A stretch of 64,000 nucleotides of DNA from Gelidibacter maritimus. GTDB taxonomy: Bacteria; Bacteroidota; Bacteroidia; Flavobacteriales; Flavobacteriaceae. A program made the position numbers and the translations under genes. The number at the start of each line of letters is the position of its first letter. Position 1 is the first letter of the stretch. Below, in pieces: positions 1 to 8,115 of this stretch. The stretch is from contig NZ_JACGLT010000016.1 of NCBI RefSeq assembly GCF_014062315.1, positions 1,625 to 65,624 on the forward strand, given 5' to 3'. The notes under the pieces are model-generated. The model was not told the origin of the DNA and searched no databases. It was given only the letters and a program-made list of their open reading frames with translations.

Positions 1-402
1 GATGGTCTCAACACCTGCCTCATCAGCAAATGTAAACGTACCATCGGCATTGTCCACAATCGTAGTAAGCGTTTCTAAATTCTTTACAATCTGAGCAAAA
101 TCCAATTGGGTTACCACGCCATCCTCATCTGTATAATCGATATTGGTATTATCAGGATTGAGTGCAATGGACGTAAGGGTTTCAAGATTACTGATATCTA
201 TGATGGTCTCCAGACCATTTTCGTCAGTATAAGTAAACGTACCATTGTTATTGGCAACTATGGTTGTCAAGGTTTCGAAATTTTGAATGACATCTTCAAG
301 ATCAATACTTGCGCGATTCCCATTTTCATCCACATAATCTAGTGTATGCCCGTCAGGGTTTAATTCAAGGGAAGTTAATGTCTGAAAATCAGTTGGATCA
401 AT
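1..402 (-). repeat. 201-nt (67-residue) in-frame tandem repeats
   Basis: Two adjacent units, 1-201 and 202-402, align base for base along most of their length. Both begin with GATGGTCTC and share AAACGTACCAT and TTTCTAAATT/TTTCGAAATT blocks. A decayed third unit starts near 403. The period is a multiple of three and the repeats encode part of the partial exported protein. They continue beyond the window edge. Confidence 0.8.
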
Positions 403-771
403 AATTTGCACATCGCCATTCTGATCTATATAGGTGAATTGACCATTTGCAAAGTCCCACAAAACAATATGATCCGGCAGATCACCTTCTGTCGTCAATC
501 TATTCCAACTGCCTTGATACCAATAGTAATATCCAGGAGTTAGGGTTGCATTGGAATTGGTATTATAAACCAATAGACTTTCTAAGTTACCAGCAGTAAT
601 AGTGGTTTGATCAGTATTACCAGTTAAGGGTACTTGAGGTATTAATATACCCCGATTAGAGGATTTAATTTCCAATTGCGTGGAAGGATTGGGCATATCT
701 GTGCCGATCCCCACTTGCGCAAAAAGAAAATTACCTGTGATTAAAATGAGTAACAGTAATAGTTTTTTCAT
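1..771 (-). CDS. Repeat-rich exported protein, C-terminus cut off by window edge
   Basis: An open frame runs without a stop from an ATG at 771 to the window edge, giving 257 codons of a longer protein. It starts with a hydrophobic signal peptide ending in FLFAQ, then a stretch (VGIGTDMPNPSTQLEIKSS) of the kind found at the start of many exported flavobacterial proteins. From about residue 120 it is built of acidic repeats of the type LETLTTIV..NGTFTYTDE.G.ETIIDI. Bases 1-201 and 202-402 are clearly related copies, so the long period is 201 nt (67 residues) and holds two shorter sub-repeats. I do not recognise a specific function. A cell-surface or secreted adhesin-like role is inference. The C-terminus, where a sorting domain would lie, is outside the window. 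Confidence 0.85.
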   Translation of the reverse strand, partial: MKKLLLLLILITGNFLFAQVGIGTDMPNPSTQLEIKSSNRGILIPQVPLTGNTDQTTITAGNLESLLVYNTNSNATLTPGYYYWYQGSWNRLTTEGDLPDHIVLWDFANGQFTYIDQNGDVQIIDPTDFQTLTSLELNPDGHTLDYVDENGNRASIDLEDVIQNFETLTTIVANNNGTFTYTDENGLETIIDISNLETLTSIALNPDNTNIDYTDEDGVVTQLDFAQIVKNLETLTTIVDNADGTFTFADEAGVETI

Positions 772-1676
772 AATGGTTGGTTATTGTGATATAAATTTTG
801 AAACTGTATTTAATTAAATCTGTATACTAAACTCAGAAAAGTATGACACTAATAACTTGCACTTTAACATCAATTTATATCTGCAAGAGATCAGATCAGA
901 CCCTCTCAACTGTTCGACAAAGCGCATGCTTTCGACGTCAACGAGTACAAACATACTATTTTTATTTTTATTTTACTCGATGAAGTGTATTTTTTTTCCG
1001 ACAAAACGCGTAATTTCCGATTTACTGTGAATTTTGTCGAAAGCAATTCTTGTTTTCGAATCAGAGGGCAAACATAATATTAATTTAAACCTTAACATAT
1101 ATTTATGATATGTGTTTCATCCAATTCTTTCATTTTATCAACACGCTAACCTTTTACTAATGTTGGAAAACATGTAGCATCTGATCTCAATAAATCAATT
1201 AAGATCCTGACAATAGAATGTTTACCAGGTCGTTCCATTGTAGATAACCTAACGCGCCGTGCCTTTAATTGGCAAGTTTTAAGAATAAAAATTTACCCCC
1301 ACCTGCATTGCTTGGATTTCCAAATGATGGAATCTTTTATGTTTCGATTTAAATGCGACAATTCTGACAACAGGATAATTGGATACCGCACGTCTTTTGA
1401 CAACTAATCCATCTAAGTTCATTTAGTATAAATGAGGTATAAGTTCATGAGGTTTTAGTTAAAATGTCGCTCTAAACATTCGAATCCATCTGCTTCGCTC
1501 TTTAAGTGTAATTGTGGATTGAATTTATTACCGAACGTACCAAAATGAGTTTAAGACCCTTAACAAATTGGTCTTTTGAGTATCCCGCTAAAGAGCAGGA
1601 TTAGTGCAACAATCAATACACATTGCACTTCGCTTTTGAGTATGGCCTGTCTATCGGCAGACAGGGGTTCACTAAA
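772..1676. other. Long non-coding stretch without a recognised gene
   Basis: About 0.9 kb between the repeat protein and the terminator below carries no convincing reading frame on either strand. It is A+T-rich, with several copies of the word CGACAAA or its complement between 911 and 1039, including an 8-bp inverted repeat (999-1006 with 1032-1039). A short hairpin CCTGTCT/AGACAGG lies near 1647-1665. No promoter or RNA family was recognised. Confidence 0.5.
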
Positions 1677-1713
1677 AAAAAAAGAGAACCCACCAGTGGA
1701 GAGTTCTCTTTTT
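1677..1713 (-). terminator. Hairpin terminator, possibly bidirectional
   Basis: An A-run followed by AGAGAAC (to 1689) pairs with GTTCTCTTTTT at 1703-1713 around a loop of about 13 nt. Both strands end in a T-run, so it could work in either direction. It lies about 150 nt beyond the stop of the PRC-barrel gene and is the likely end of that minus-strand unit. Confidence 0.65.
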
Positions 1714-1860
1714 AAATATGAATGGTTTTATTTTAATTAATGAATTCTAAGTGCTTGAGATTTACCTCGATTAAAAGACAAGCTCTTGCTGAGATTCCAT
1801 AGACTTGGAAGGCCATGTCGGCCGATTAGCACCCACGATTCCAGATTTCGACTGTATCAA

Positions 1861-2595
1861 CTATAAACCAGGGGTACGCTTTTTAAAGCGCTTATCGTCA
1901 AACTCAGCGCGTTCATAATACTTGTCGCCATCGTAAACGTCGTCATTTGATCGGCGTTGACTTAACTCAAGTTCATCATCAACAATGATGGCATTATCAT
2001 CAATATTCTTCGATCGGGAATGGGCTTGCGCTGTTTTGTAAGTGGCATCCTTATCGGTCTCAAAATGGTATCGTCTAATTTCATCTCGGATAATTTCACG
2101 AAGTCGATTTTCATCCTTATATAAATGCAATCCACTACGATCCGCATCTTCACGTTGCCTCCGCTGATATGAGTCTAACACTTGATTTTCATAAGCCCTA
2201 TTAATTGTATCTCCTTTTCGATACCGCTTAGTTTCTGCAAATGTACGGTGGTCAATGAGATCTGTATAAACATAATTTGAATCATCATTTAAATCAACCA
2301 ATCCTATAGGGATAATGATATGATTCTCACCATCCTTATTTACAAATTCTCTAACTTCCATTTGAACCGGCCTTCCGTAGGGATCATATTTCGCATCAAT
2401 AATACTTTTATCAACTTCTACGTCAAGATAGAGCACACGCTCAGCATCTTTATTTACTAAAAGGTTATCTACCTTACCAACCACACGATGGTCAATATCC
2501 TTAACATCCCAACCTCTAATGTCCGGGTAGCCATCGGCTATTTTATAATCTGAAAGCTCATCAATATAGTAAAGGTGTTTATTTTGTTCTGCCAT
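1861..2595 (-). CDS. PRC-barrel domain protein
   Basis: A soluble 244-residue protein with no signal peptide. Residues about 20-110 match the PRC-barrel fold of the photosynthetic reaction-centre H subunit and related bacterial proteins: DIRGWDVKDID..VVGKVDNLLVN followed by a VLYLDVEVD strand and IIPIGLVDL. The C-terminal half is highly charged and looks poorly ordered (many D, R, K, E). In non-phototrophs such proteins are often stress-linked and their partners are mostly unknown. It starts 12 nt after the membrane-anchored gene upstream, so the two are almost certainly co-transcribed. The exact role is unknown. Confidence 0.8.
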   Translation of the reverse strand: MAEQNKHLYYIDELSDYKIADGYPDIRGWDVKDIDHRVVGKVDNLLVNKDAERVLYLDVEVDKSIIDAKYDPYGRPVQMEVREFVNKDGENHIIIPIGLVDLNDDSNYVYTDLIDHRTFAETKRYRKGDTINRAYENQVLDSYQRRQREDADRSGLHLYKDENRLREIIRDEIRRYHFETDKDATYKTAQAHSRSKNIDDNAIIVDDELELSQRRSNDDVYDGDKYYERAEFDDKRFKKRTPGL

Positions 2596-2607
2596 AATTT
2601 TTAGGTT

Positions 2608-3261
2608 TTAATTATTCATTGCTCTTAAGACATCTCTACTCTTTTGTAAAAACTGAGTAATATTATCCTGCTGTTTATTCATACTGATATAACCATCCAT
2701 TTCTGAGGCTACTAGTTTTAATTCGTCCACCATAGATTCCAGTTCTGGATAGCTATTTTTTTGAATGTCCTCTAATACTTTAGCAACCTTATCACTAGCA
2801 GTTTTAAAGTTTTTTGCCGATTCGGCGTCGCTCAAGGGACTTGACACCTTGGTAATCAACATAGAAAATTCCTGCAAATCAGTTAAGGCCTGCGACGTCT
2901 CTATTTCTTTCTCTTCCGCTTTTTTCGCAACAGCTTTAGACAAATTGTAATATGCCTTTTTGGTATAGGACGAATCAACTGCAATCCGTGTAGAATCGCG
3001 AATTGAGCCTTCATAAGCTGTATATTGGTCATACGCAGTTCCTGCCATATAAGCTCCAGTGGCGTCTAATGTTTTACTTTCTAATGATCTACTTTCAGAA
3101 TCCATCACCTGCTCATTGGTAATATCGTCGTCAAAATCATCGGTATAATCGTCACGATCATCGTTGGCATAAACCAAATACGCAATGATCCCCAAAATAA
3201 CCAGAACTACAAGAATCCACGGCCAAATTGGTTTTTTCTTTTCAATTTTAATCTCTGCCAT
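2608..3261 (-). CDS. Single-pass membrane protein with long helical extracytoplasmic domain
   Basis: 217 residues. A short basic N-terminus (KIEKKKPIWPW) precedes one strong membrane helix (about residues 14-32) and a very acidic linker (DDRDDYTDDFDDD). The rest is predicted helical, rich in A, S, K and E, with possible coiled-coil segments at about 105-215. No catalytic motif is visible and I do not recognise the family. It is the first gene of a two-gene unit with the PRC-barrel protein, with 12 nt between them, so a shared envelope or stress role is a reasonable inference. Confidence 0.75.
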   Translation of the reverse strand: MAEIKIEKKKPIWPWILVVLVILGIIAYLVYANDDRDDYTDDFDDDITNEQVMDSESRSLESKTLDATGAYMAGTAYDQYTAYEGSIRDSTRIAVDSSYTKKAYYNLSKAVAKKAEEKEIETSQALTDLQEFSMLITKVSSPLSDAESAKNFKTASDKVAKVLEDIQKNSYPELESMVDELKLVASEMDGYISMNKQQDNITQFLQKSRDVLRAMNN

Positions 3262-3829
3262 AATTATATGTTTTAATTAATTAGAATTTTAACACCTACA
3301 GTGTCCATTTAAATTTAAGACAACCCTCCTCTAAATCTATGCTCTTTCAATTAAAGTTTTAACTCGAAAAAGATTGGATTGACGAAGTCTGAAATTCGAT
3401 AATTTGACTTTTATTGATCGTTTTATCGATACAACATCTTAAGAAACTGATTCTATTTTTTGCGACATTTTATTCCGGTCACTGGCTCCCATCACCCCAA
3501 GCCTTGCTACAATCTAAAATATAACTCTTTATATATTCCTTATGGACTCGTGATCAAGTCGTGGGCTAAACCGCTGGTAATGACCGTGTACCGAACGTTT
3601 GATTCTATAGCCACCACCTCTTCTTGAGTTGTGGTTTTATCCAATTAGAAAGTCATGATCCATAATACATTAAAACAATGTTTAGTATTTATTTTAATAA
3701 AAAACCTGAACAAGCCTTCATAGGCATAGAATACACTATCAAGAATGGTGATCAATAGATCATTATGGCAAATAGGGTCAAGAGCTGTTTACCTTCATCC
3801 TGGTCATTTTTTCCAATATCCTCCTAAGC
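3262..3829. other. Intergenic region with no recognised feature
   Basis: About 570 nt between the membrane-protein gene and the end of the lipoprotein gene. It is A+T-rich, with no convincing ORF, no clear terminator hairpin and no RNA gene that I can recognise. A short plus-strand frame from 3745 overlaps the lipoprotein gene antisense and has no family features. Confidence 0.4.
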
Positions 3830-4297
3830 TTAATTTCTTAAATCATTGGCTCGCGACCAATCTTTATAACGACTGTATTGCTCATCGTCAAGAATATTCT
3901 TTAATATTTTATCCTCCTCCTTTATTTTTGCGTTGGCAGATAGTAATTTAAAAGCATCCTCGGTCTCAGATTCCTTCCAATTCTGGATGGCATTTTCATA
4001 GCGCTGAATTTGCTCTTCCGTCATATCAAAGGCTGCGTATAAATCCTCCTTCCTTTTCGGATTGTCCAAATTCCAATTTTCACCCAAACTATCGGTAACT
4101 TTATCTTGGTTGATATAGCTACCCTCTATGGTATCAAAATTGCCGGTAGTCTGATAATTGGTAGTATTGGTTATTTCTTGGTTTTCGGGGACCGTTCGTC
4201 CTGTAGTACTGTGATCTGGGGAATTATTTTTACTGAAATCACAGGACATAAATATGCTTATAAAAGAGATGACTAATAATTGTTGATATGATTTCAT
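3830..4297 (-). CDS. Small lipoprotein with helical C-terminal domain
   Basis: I place the start at the ATG at 4297 rather than further upstream, because it gives a clean lipoprotein signal ending FMSC with the lipid-accepting Cys at residue 19 (155 residues in all). After a low-complexity S/T/N linker, the C-terminal 90 residues are helical and charged, with DMTEEQIQRYENAI and ILDDEQYSRYKDW. The x-x-EQ-x-x-x-Y pattern faintly recalls Spy/CpxP-type periplasmic proteins, but this is only a resemblance. It stands alone with no operon partner. Function unknown. Confidence 0.7.
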   Translation of the reverse strand: MKSYQQLLVISFISIFMSCDFSKNNSPDHSTTGRTVPENQEITNTTNYQTTGNFDTIEGSYINQDKVTDSLGENWNLDNPKRKEDLYAAFDMTEEQIQRYENAIQNWKESETEDAFKLLSANAKIKEEDKILKNILDDEQYSRYKDWSRANDLRN

Positions 4298-4515
4298 AAT
4301 GTCAGATTTTTGGTTCATTATAAATTTACCGCTTAGAATGCAACATTCTTTTCTCAATTGCTAAAAAAGTTGTCTGTAATGGAAATTATTAAGTTCTAAC
4401 GTAGACAATTAGAATGCTGAGAGAGGAAGGAACCTAATTTTCGCTCATTATTATACTAAAATGACATCAGCTTAAAAGTAAATTGAAAATATCGCTTTAA
4501 AAATAATTGATTTTT

Positions 4516-4523
4516 TATATTTG
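4516..4523 (+). promoter_or_regulatory. Promoter -7 element for tRNA-Leu
   Basis: TATATTTG is an exact match to the Bacteroidota -7 consensus TAnnTTTG and is followed by CACCGC, a usual start context in flavobacteria. No clear -33 TTTG is visible 19 nt upstream. Transcription starting near 4529 would give a leader of about 90 nt before the tRNA. Confidence 0.6.
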
Positions 4524-4620
4524 CACCGCTAAAGTTCTTTTTGGATTTGTTTTGTTTACCAAACACTACATAGAATGCAGAGCAATTGCCTGACCTTCAA
4601 ATCCATTGGTTATATTTAAT

Positions 4621-4704
4621 GCGCACGTGGCGGAATTGGTAGACGTGCCAGCTTGAGGGGCTGGTGACCATTAGGTCGTGGAAGTTCGAGTCTTCTCGTG
4701 CGCA
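4621..4704 (+). tRNA. tRNA-Leu (anticodon GAG)
   Basis: An 84-nt class II tRNA. The acceptor stem GCGCACG (4621-4627) pairs with CGTGCGC (4697-4703), and the discriminator base A is at 4704. The anticodon stem CCAGC/GCTGG encloses loop TTGAGGG, giving anticodon GAG. A long variable arm (GACC/GGTC) is as expected for leucine, and the T loop is TTCGAGT. The 3' CCA is not encoded. The gene stands alone. Confidence 0.95.
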
Positions 4705-4842
4705 CAATGTTAATAAGTCCATTGGTCCTCAATGGCAACGTCCCCTCAAATCCCGTCACAACTCAACACCATATTTTTACATAGCAGTCTGAATTGGCAT
4801 TATGACAACCAAATTTTTTTTAATCCACCAGTCTCAATTCCT

Positions 4843-6321
4843 TTACTTCCCAAACTTAGCGATCAACTCTTCCACAATGTTTTCCACCTTTTTGTCCTTA
4901 GTTGCTTGCTCTAGATAAATGGCTGGTTTTTGTCTGACTTCACAATCCTGAATTGGACAGCGCTCGCAGGTGACACCGACATTTTGAGTGGTAATTTTCG
5001 GATCTGATAAAAAATTAATTTTTCTCTGTAACTGTTTATTTATAAGAAGTCCGACACTGATGCTTCGGTAATGGTTTTCTTTGAAAGGATCTTTTGTTGC
5101 TGAAGACAACACCAAATATTTCATACCATCATCAGGGTAGTTGGAGATCTGAAGATCGAATTCATGCTCCTTTTTACCTTTACTGATATCTTCCAGCATT
5201 TTTATAGAAACCCAGCGTCTGCAATAATGCTCACCTGCCTCATTGGCATGAGGGGAATGGTGATGTGATAAATGGAGCTCTTTTTTTAAATAAAATTTAT
5301 TGCTACCAGCTTCATGGGTAAATCTCAAAAAGAACAAGTTCTGAAGATTAAATTCTATTGGTAATATATTAGTCAAACGTTGATAAAAAGATTCGGCAGA
5401 AGCATTAAAGGTTTCTATAGCATTTAAGAATAAACCCCTATCTAAAGTTTCTCTTGTAAAAATATCGTTGAGCAACACTTTAATTTTAGCTTTTGGGATA
5501 ATTAGGGCACCCGCAAAATAGGAAGCATAGAAATTATTCAAAACTTGATCAAAAGTTTTAAATTTAATCCACGGAAACGTGTATAAACGCTCTTTTATCT
5601 CAAGGAAATTATAAGCCAGCTCCTTAGCATAAATAAATGTGCGCTGGGCTTCATCAATCCCATTGGCCAACAGCAGTGTTTTTGTTTTTGGAACAAATAC
5701 TGATCTCAGATTATCCAAAGCTTCAAACTTGTCCAATTCGTCATCAACTATGGTATACCCAAACTCTTCTACTAAAATCTCTCCTAAATCACGAGACGTA
5801 ATTGGTAGATTCAAATTTATCTGATAAGCCTTGGCGAAATTTAAAACCCCCTGTTCCAAATCTTCAAAATAGTTGTTGTTAGCTTCTTGGAAAGAGCGTA
5901 CGGAAGCCAAGAAAAAACTCTCTCTGCTAAAATTATAATTTTGTGCTATCTTGATAATGGTACTAATAAATGCATTGACTTTTGATGGTGCATTCGCAAC
6001 GATATCAATCAAATCACCTTCCTTTATCCCAAAAAGGTCCAACGGAATTTCCTTAAGTATTTTTGAGCTGAGCAAATCACCAATTGGCGCCAAATTTTTA
6101 TCCAATTTCAATGACACCATCTGGTCATAAGGCACATCCAATTTTTCAGCAAGCGTTATAATCTTATCTGGCTTTGGATATTTTTTTCCGTTTTCAATTT
6201 CGTTTAAATAGGACTTAGAAAGCCCCGAAAGTTTAGACAAACCAAACAGTGATAAATTCCTTTCAGTCCTTATCTGCTTTAGCTTTAACCCAAATATAAT
6301 TTTGATATAATCTTCTTCCAT
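4843..6321 (-). CDS. RamB/ScfR-type regulator (XRE HTH + IrrE-like + DUF2083), probable glyoxylate-shunt regulator
   Basis: The start is set at the ATG at 6321 (492 residues). Upstream codons would run through the promoter. Residues about 8-65 form an XRE-type helix-turn-helix (LKLKQIRTERNLSLFGLSKL, then SKSYLNEIENGKKYP). The middle resembles the IrrE/ImmA-like segment of short-chain fatty-acyl regulators, and the C-terminal region is DUF2083-like with a cysteine cluster CERCPIQDC about 40 residues from the end. Known relatives include Corynebacterium RamB, which represses aceA/aceB. This gene is divergent from aceB-aceA with an operator-like palindrome between them, so control of the glyoxylate shunt and of itself is a strong inference. 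The direction of control and the ligand are not shown by the sequence. Confidence 0.85.
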   Translation of the reverse strand: MEEDYIKIIFGLKLKQIRTERNLSLFGLSKLSGLSKSYLNEIENGKKYPKPDKIITLAEKLDVPYDQMVSLKLDKNLAPIGDLLSSKILKEIPLDLFGIKEGDLIDIVANAPSKVNAFISTIIKIAQNYNFSRESFFLASVRSFQEANNNYFEDLEQGVLNFAKAYQINLNLPITSRDLGEILVEEFGYTIVDDELDKFEALDNLRSVFVPKTKTLLLANGIDEAQRTFIYAKELAYNFLEIKERLYTFPWIKFKTFDQVLNNFYASYFAGALIIPKAKIKVLLNDIFTRETLDRGLFLNAIETFNASAESFYQRLTNILPIEFNLQNLFFLRFTHEAGSNKFYLKKELHLSHHHSPHANEAGEHYCRRWVSIKMLEDISKGKKEHEFDLQISNYPDDGMKYLVLSSATKDPFKENHYRSISVGLLINKQLQRKINFLSDPKITTQNVGVTCERCPIQDCEVRQKPAIYLEQATKDKKVENIVEELIAKFGK

Positions 6322-6326
6322 AGTAG

Positions 6327-6357
6327 CAAATATAATCAATTTTGCGAATAGGTCAAT
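6327..6357 (-). promoter_or_regulatory. Promoter of the RamB-like regulator (leaderless)
   Basis: On the minus strand, ATTG (6357-6354), a 19-nt spacer and TATATTTG (6334-6327) match the Bacteroidota promoter consensus. Transcription would begin at about 6321-6323, at the start codon itself, so the mRNA should be leaderless or nearly so. GCGAA half-sites lie inside the spacer and just upstream of the -33 element. Confidence 0.65.
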
Positions 6358-6391
6358 TTCAGCGAAATTAATTATTTAGCGAACGTTCGCT
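6344..6391. promoter_or_regulatory. Operator array: three GCGAA half-sites and a 14-bp palindrome
   Basis: GCGAA occurs at 6344-6348, 6362-6366 and 6379-6383, that is every 17-18 nt. The last is half of the perfect palindrome AGCGAACGTTCGCT at 6378-6391. The sites lie around the regulator promoter and at the -33 of the aceB promoter. Binding by the adjacent regulator is inferred from position and symmetry. Confidence 0.65.
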
Positions 6392-6421
6392 TGTTTTTTA
6401 AAAATAATTATTTTATCATTG
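6391..6421 (+). promoter_or_regulatory. Probable aceB promoter
   Basis: TTG at 6391-6393, a spacer of 20 nt and TATCATTG at 6414-6421 (one mismatch to TAnnTTTG). The -33 abuts and shares a base with the 14-bp palindrome, so a protein bound there would interfere with RNA polymerase. The 5' leader would be about 15 nt. Confidence 0.5.
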
Positions 6422-6443
6422 TTCTCACAAACATCTCAATACT

Positions 6444-8042
6444 ATGGAAAACACACTTTTAAAATCAAGAAAACTGAAATTCTCGAAAACGGTTGAAGAC
6501 CACTACCCCGACATTCTTACTCCAGATGCGATCTCCTTTCTGATTGCCTTACACGAAAGATTCAACACCCAACGACTACTGCTTTTAGAAATGCGAATTG
6601 AACAGCAAAAGATTTTTGACCAAGGCAATTTTCCAGAGTTTTCAAGAGAGACCAAACACATCAGAAACAATGAGTGGACCGCTGGCGCCATTCCTCAAGA
6701 TTTACAAGACCGACGTGTAGAGATTACCGGACCAGTGGACCGGAAAATGATTATCAATGCGTTAAACTCCGGAGCAAGGACTTTTATGGCCGATTTAGAG
6801 GACAGCAATGCGCCTACTTGGAAAAACACTATGGAAGGCCAACAAAACCTGAGAGATGCCAATAACAAAACAATCTCATTAGTGGACCGTAAGCGGAACA
6901 AAACCTATGCACTAAATCCAGAAACTGCTGTGTTGATGGTCAGACCAAGGGGCTTACACCTAAACGAAAGACACATCTTAATTAATGACGAAGAAACCTC
7001 AGCAAGTTTGGTTGATTTTGGTCTGTATGTCTTCCATAATACCACAACCCTATTAAATAACGATACAGCACCCTATTTTTATCTTCCAAAGTTAGAACAC
7101 TATCTGGAGGCACGTTGGTGGAACGATGTCTTCACATTTGCTCAGGAATACCTGGAAGTACCCAAAGGAACTTTCAAAGCCACAGTTTTAATTGAGACAA
7201 TTACCGCGAGTTTTCAGTTGGACGAGATTATCTACGAACTTAAGGACCATATTGTCGGTCTAAACTGCGGACGCTGGGATTATATTTTCTCCTACATCAA
7301 AAAATTCAGAAACCATCCCAATTTTATAGTTCCCAATCGCGATCAAGTAACTATGACCTCCCCTTTTATGGATGCGTATTCCAAGTTGGTCATTCAACGT
7401 TGTCACAAAAGAGGCATTCACGCCATTGGCGGTATGGCTGCACAAGTCCCAATTAAAAATGATGAAAAAGCCAATAGTGCTGCTTTGGAAAAAGTAAGAA
7501 AAGACAAAGAGCGTGAGGTCAAAAACGGACATGACGGCACTTGGGTTGCACATCCCGGATTGGTGGCTGTGGCCATGAAAGAGTTTGACAAGTACATGCC
7601 AGGCCCCAACCAACTTCATGTATCAAGAGATGATGTCAACATTACGGAACAAGATCTGGTTGAACTCCCACAAGGAACCATTTCTGAAGCTGGAATTAGA
7701 AAGAACATTAATGTAGGCATTTTATATACCGAAGCTTGGTTAAGAGGATATGGTGCTGTAGCGCTCTATAATTTGATGGAAGATGCAGCAACTGCCGAAA
7801 TATCGCGGACTCAGGTCTGGCAATGGTTGAAAAACCAAGTGAAATTGGAAGATGGAAGAATGTTGAGCCTTGAGCTTTATAAGGCACTTTTAGATGATGA
7901 AGTAGAAAAGATCATTAAGGAATTTGGTACCGATAATATGAAAAACTCAAAATTTAAATTGGCCATTGAGCTCTTCGATCATCTCGTGCAATCAGAGGAA
8001 TTTGAAGAATTCTTAACCTTGCCGGCCTATCAATACCTATAA
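6444..8042 (+). CDS. aceB: Malate synthase A
   Basis: Condenses glyoxylate with acetyl-CoA to give malate, the second step of the glyoxylate shunt, in the cytoplasm. The 532 residues equal the usual length of the A isoform. Typical segments are FMADLEDSNAPTW, MVRPRGLHLNE, TVLIETITASFQLDEI, GLNCGRWDYIFS, VAHPGL and LMEDAATAEISR. The last contains the expected catalytic Asp (D447). It is followed 73 nt later by isocitrate lyase, so the two form a glyoxylate-shunt unit. The divergent RamB-like regulator and the palindrome upstream suggest carbon-source control. There is no sign of truncation. Confidence 0.97.
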   Translation: MENTLLKSRKLKFSKTVEDHYPDILTPDAISFLIALHERFNTQRLLLLEMRIEQQKIFDQGNFPEFSRETKHIRNNEWTAGAIPQDLQDRRVEITGPVDRKMIINALNSGARTFMADLEDSNAPTWKNTMEGQQNLRDANNKTISLVDRKRNKTYALNPETAVLMVRPRGLHLNERHILINDEETSASLVDFGLYVFHNTTTLLNNDTAPYFYLPKLEHYLEARWWNDVFTFAQEYLEVPKGTFKATVLIETITASFQLDEIIYELKDHIVGLNCGRWDYIFSYIKKFRNHPNFIVPNRDQVTMTSPFMDAYSKLVIQRCHKRGIHAIGGMAAQVPIKNDEKANSAALEKVRKDKEREVKNGHDGTWVAHPGLVAVAMKEFDKYMPGPNQLHVSRDDVNITEQDLVELPQGTISEAGIRKNINVGILYTEAWLRGYGAVALYNLMEDAATAEISRTQVWQWLKNQVKLEDGRMLSLELYKALLDDEVEKIIKEFGTDNMKNSKFKLAIELFDHLVQSEEFEEFLTLPAYQYL

Positions 8043-8115
8043 AAAAACAATCCTGCGATTGCGGACACAATCAACAGGATCTAATTATTAATAACAAATA
8101 ACTGATTACAAAATT

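Noticed and set aside
106-342. 78-codon plus-strand frame at the left edge
   Set aside because: It is the antisense of the repeat-protein gene, whose coding strand has a signal peptide and repeats in frame.
1647-1665. CCTGTCT/AGACAGG hairpin as a terminator
   Set aside because: No T-run follows on either strand. It is more like a small interspersed hairpin. Related words occur near 44730 and 60742 but are too short to define an element.
3745-3951. 68-codon plus-strand frame
   Set aside because: It overlaps the lipoprotein gene antisense, has no family features and no promoter.
4732-4914. 60-codon frame after tRNA-Leu
   Set aside because: It runs into the 3' end of the regulator gene on the other strand and shows no protein-like pattern.
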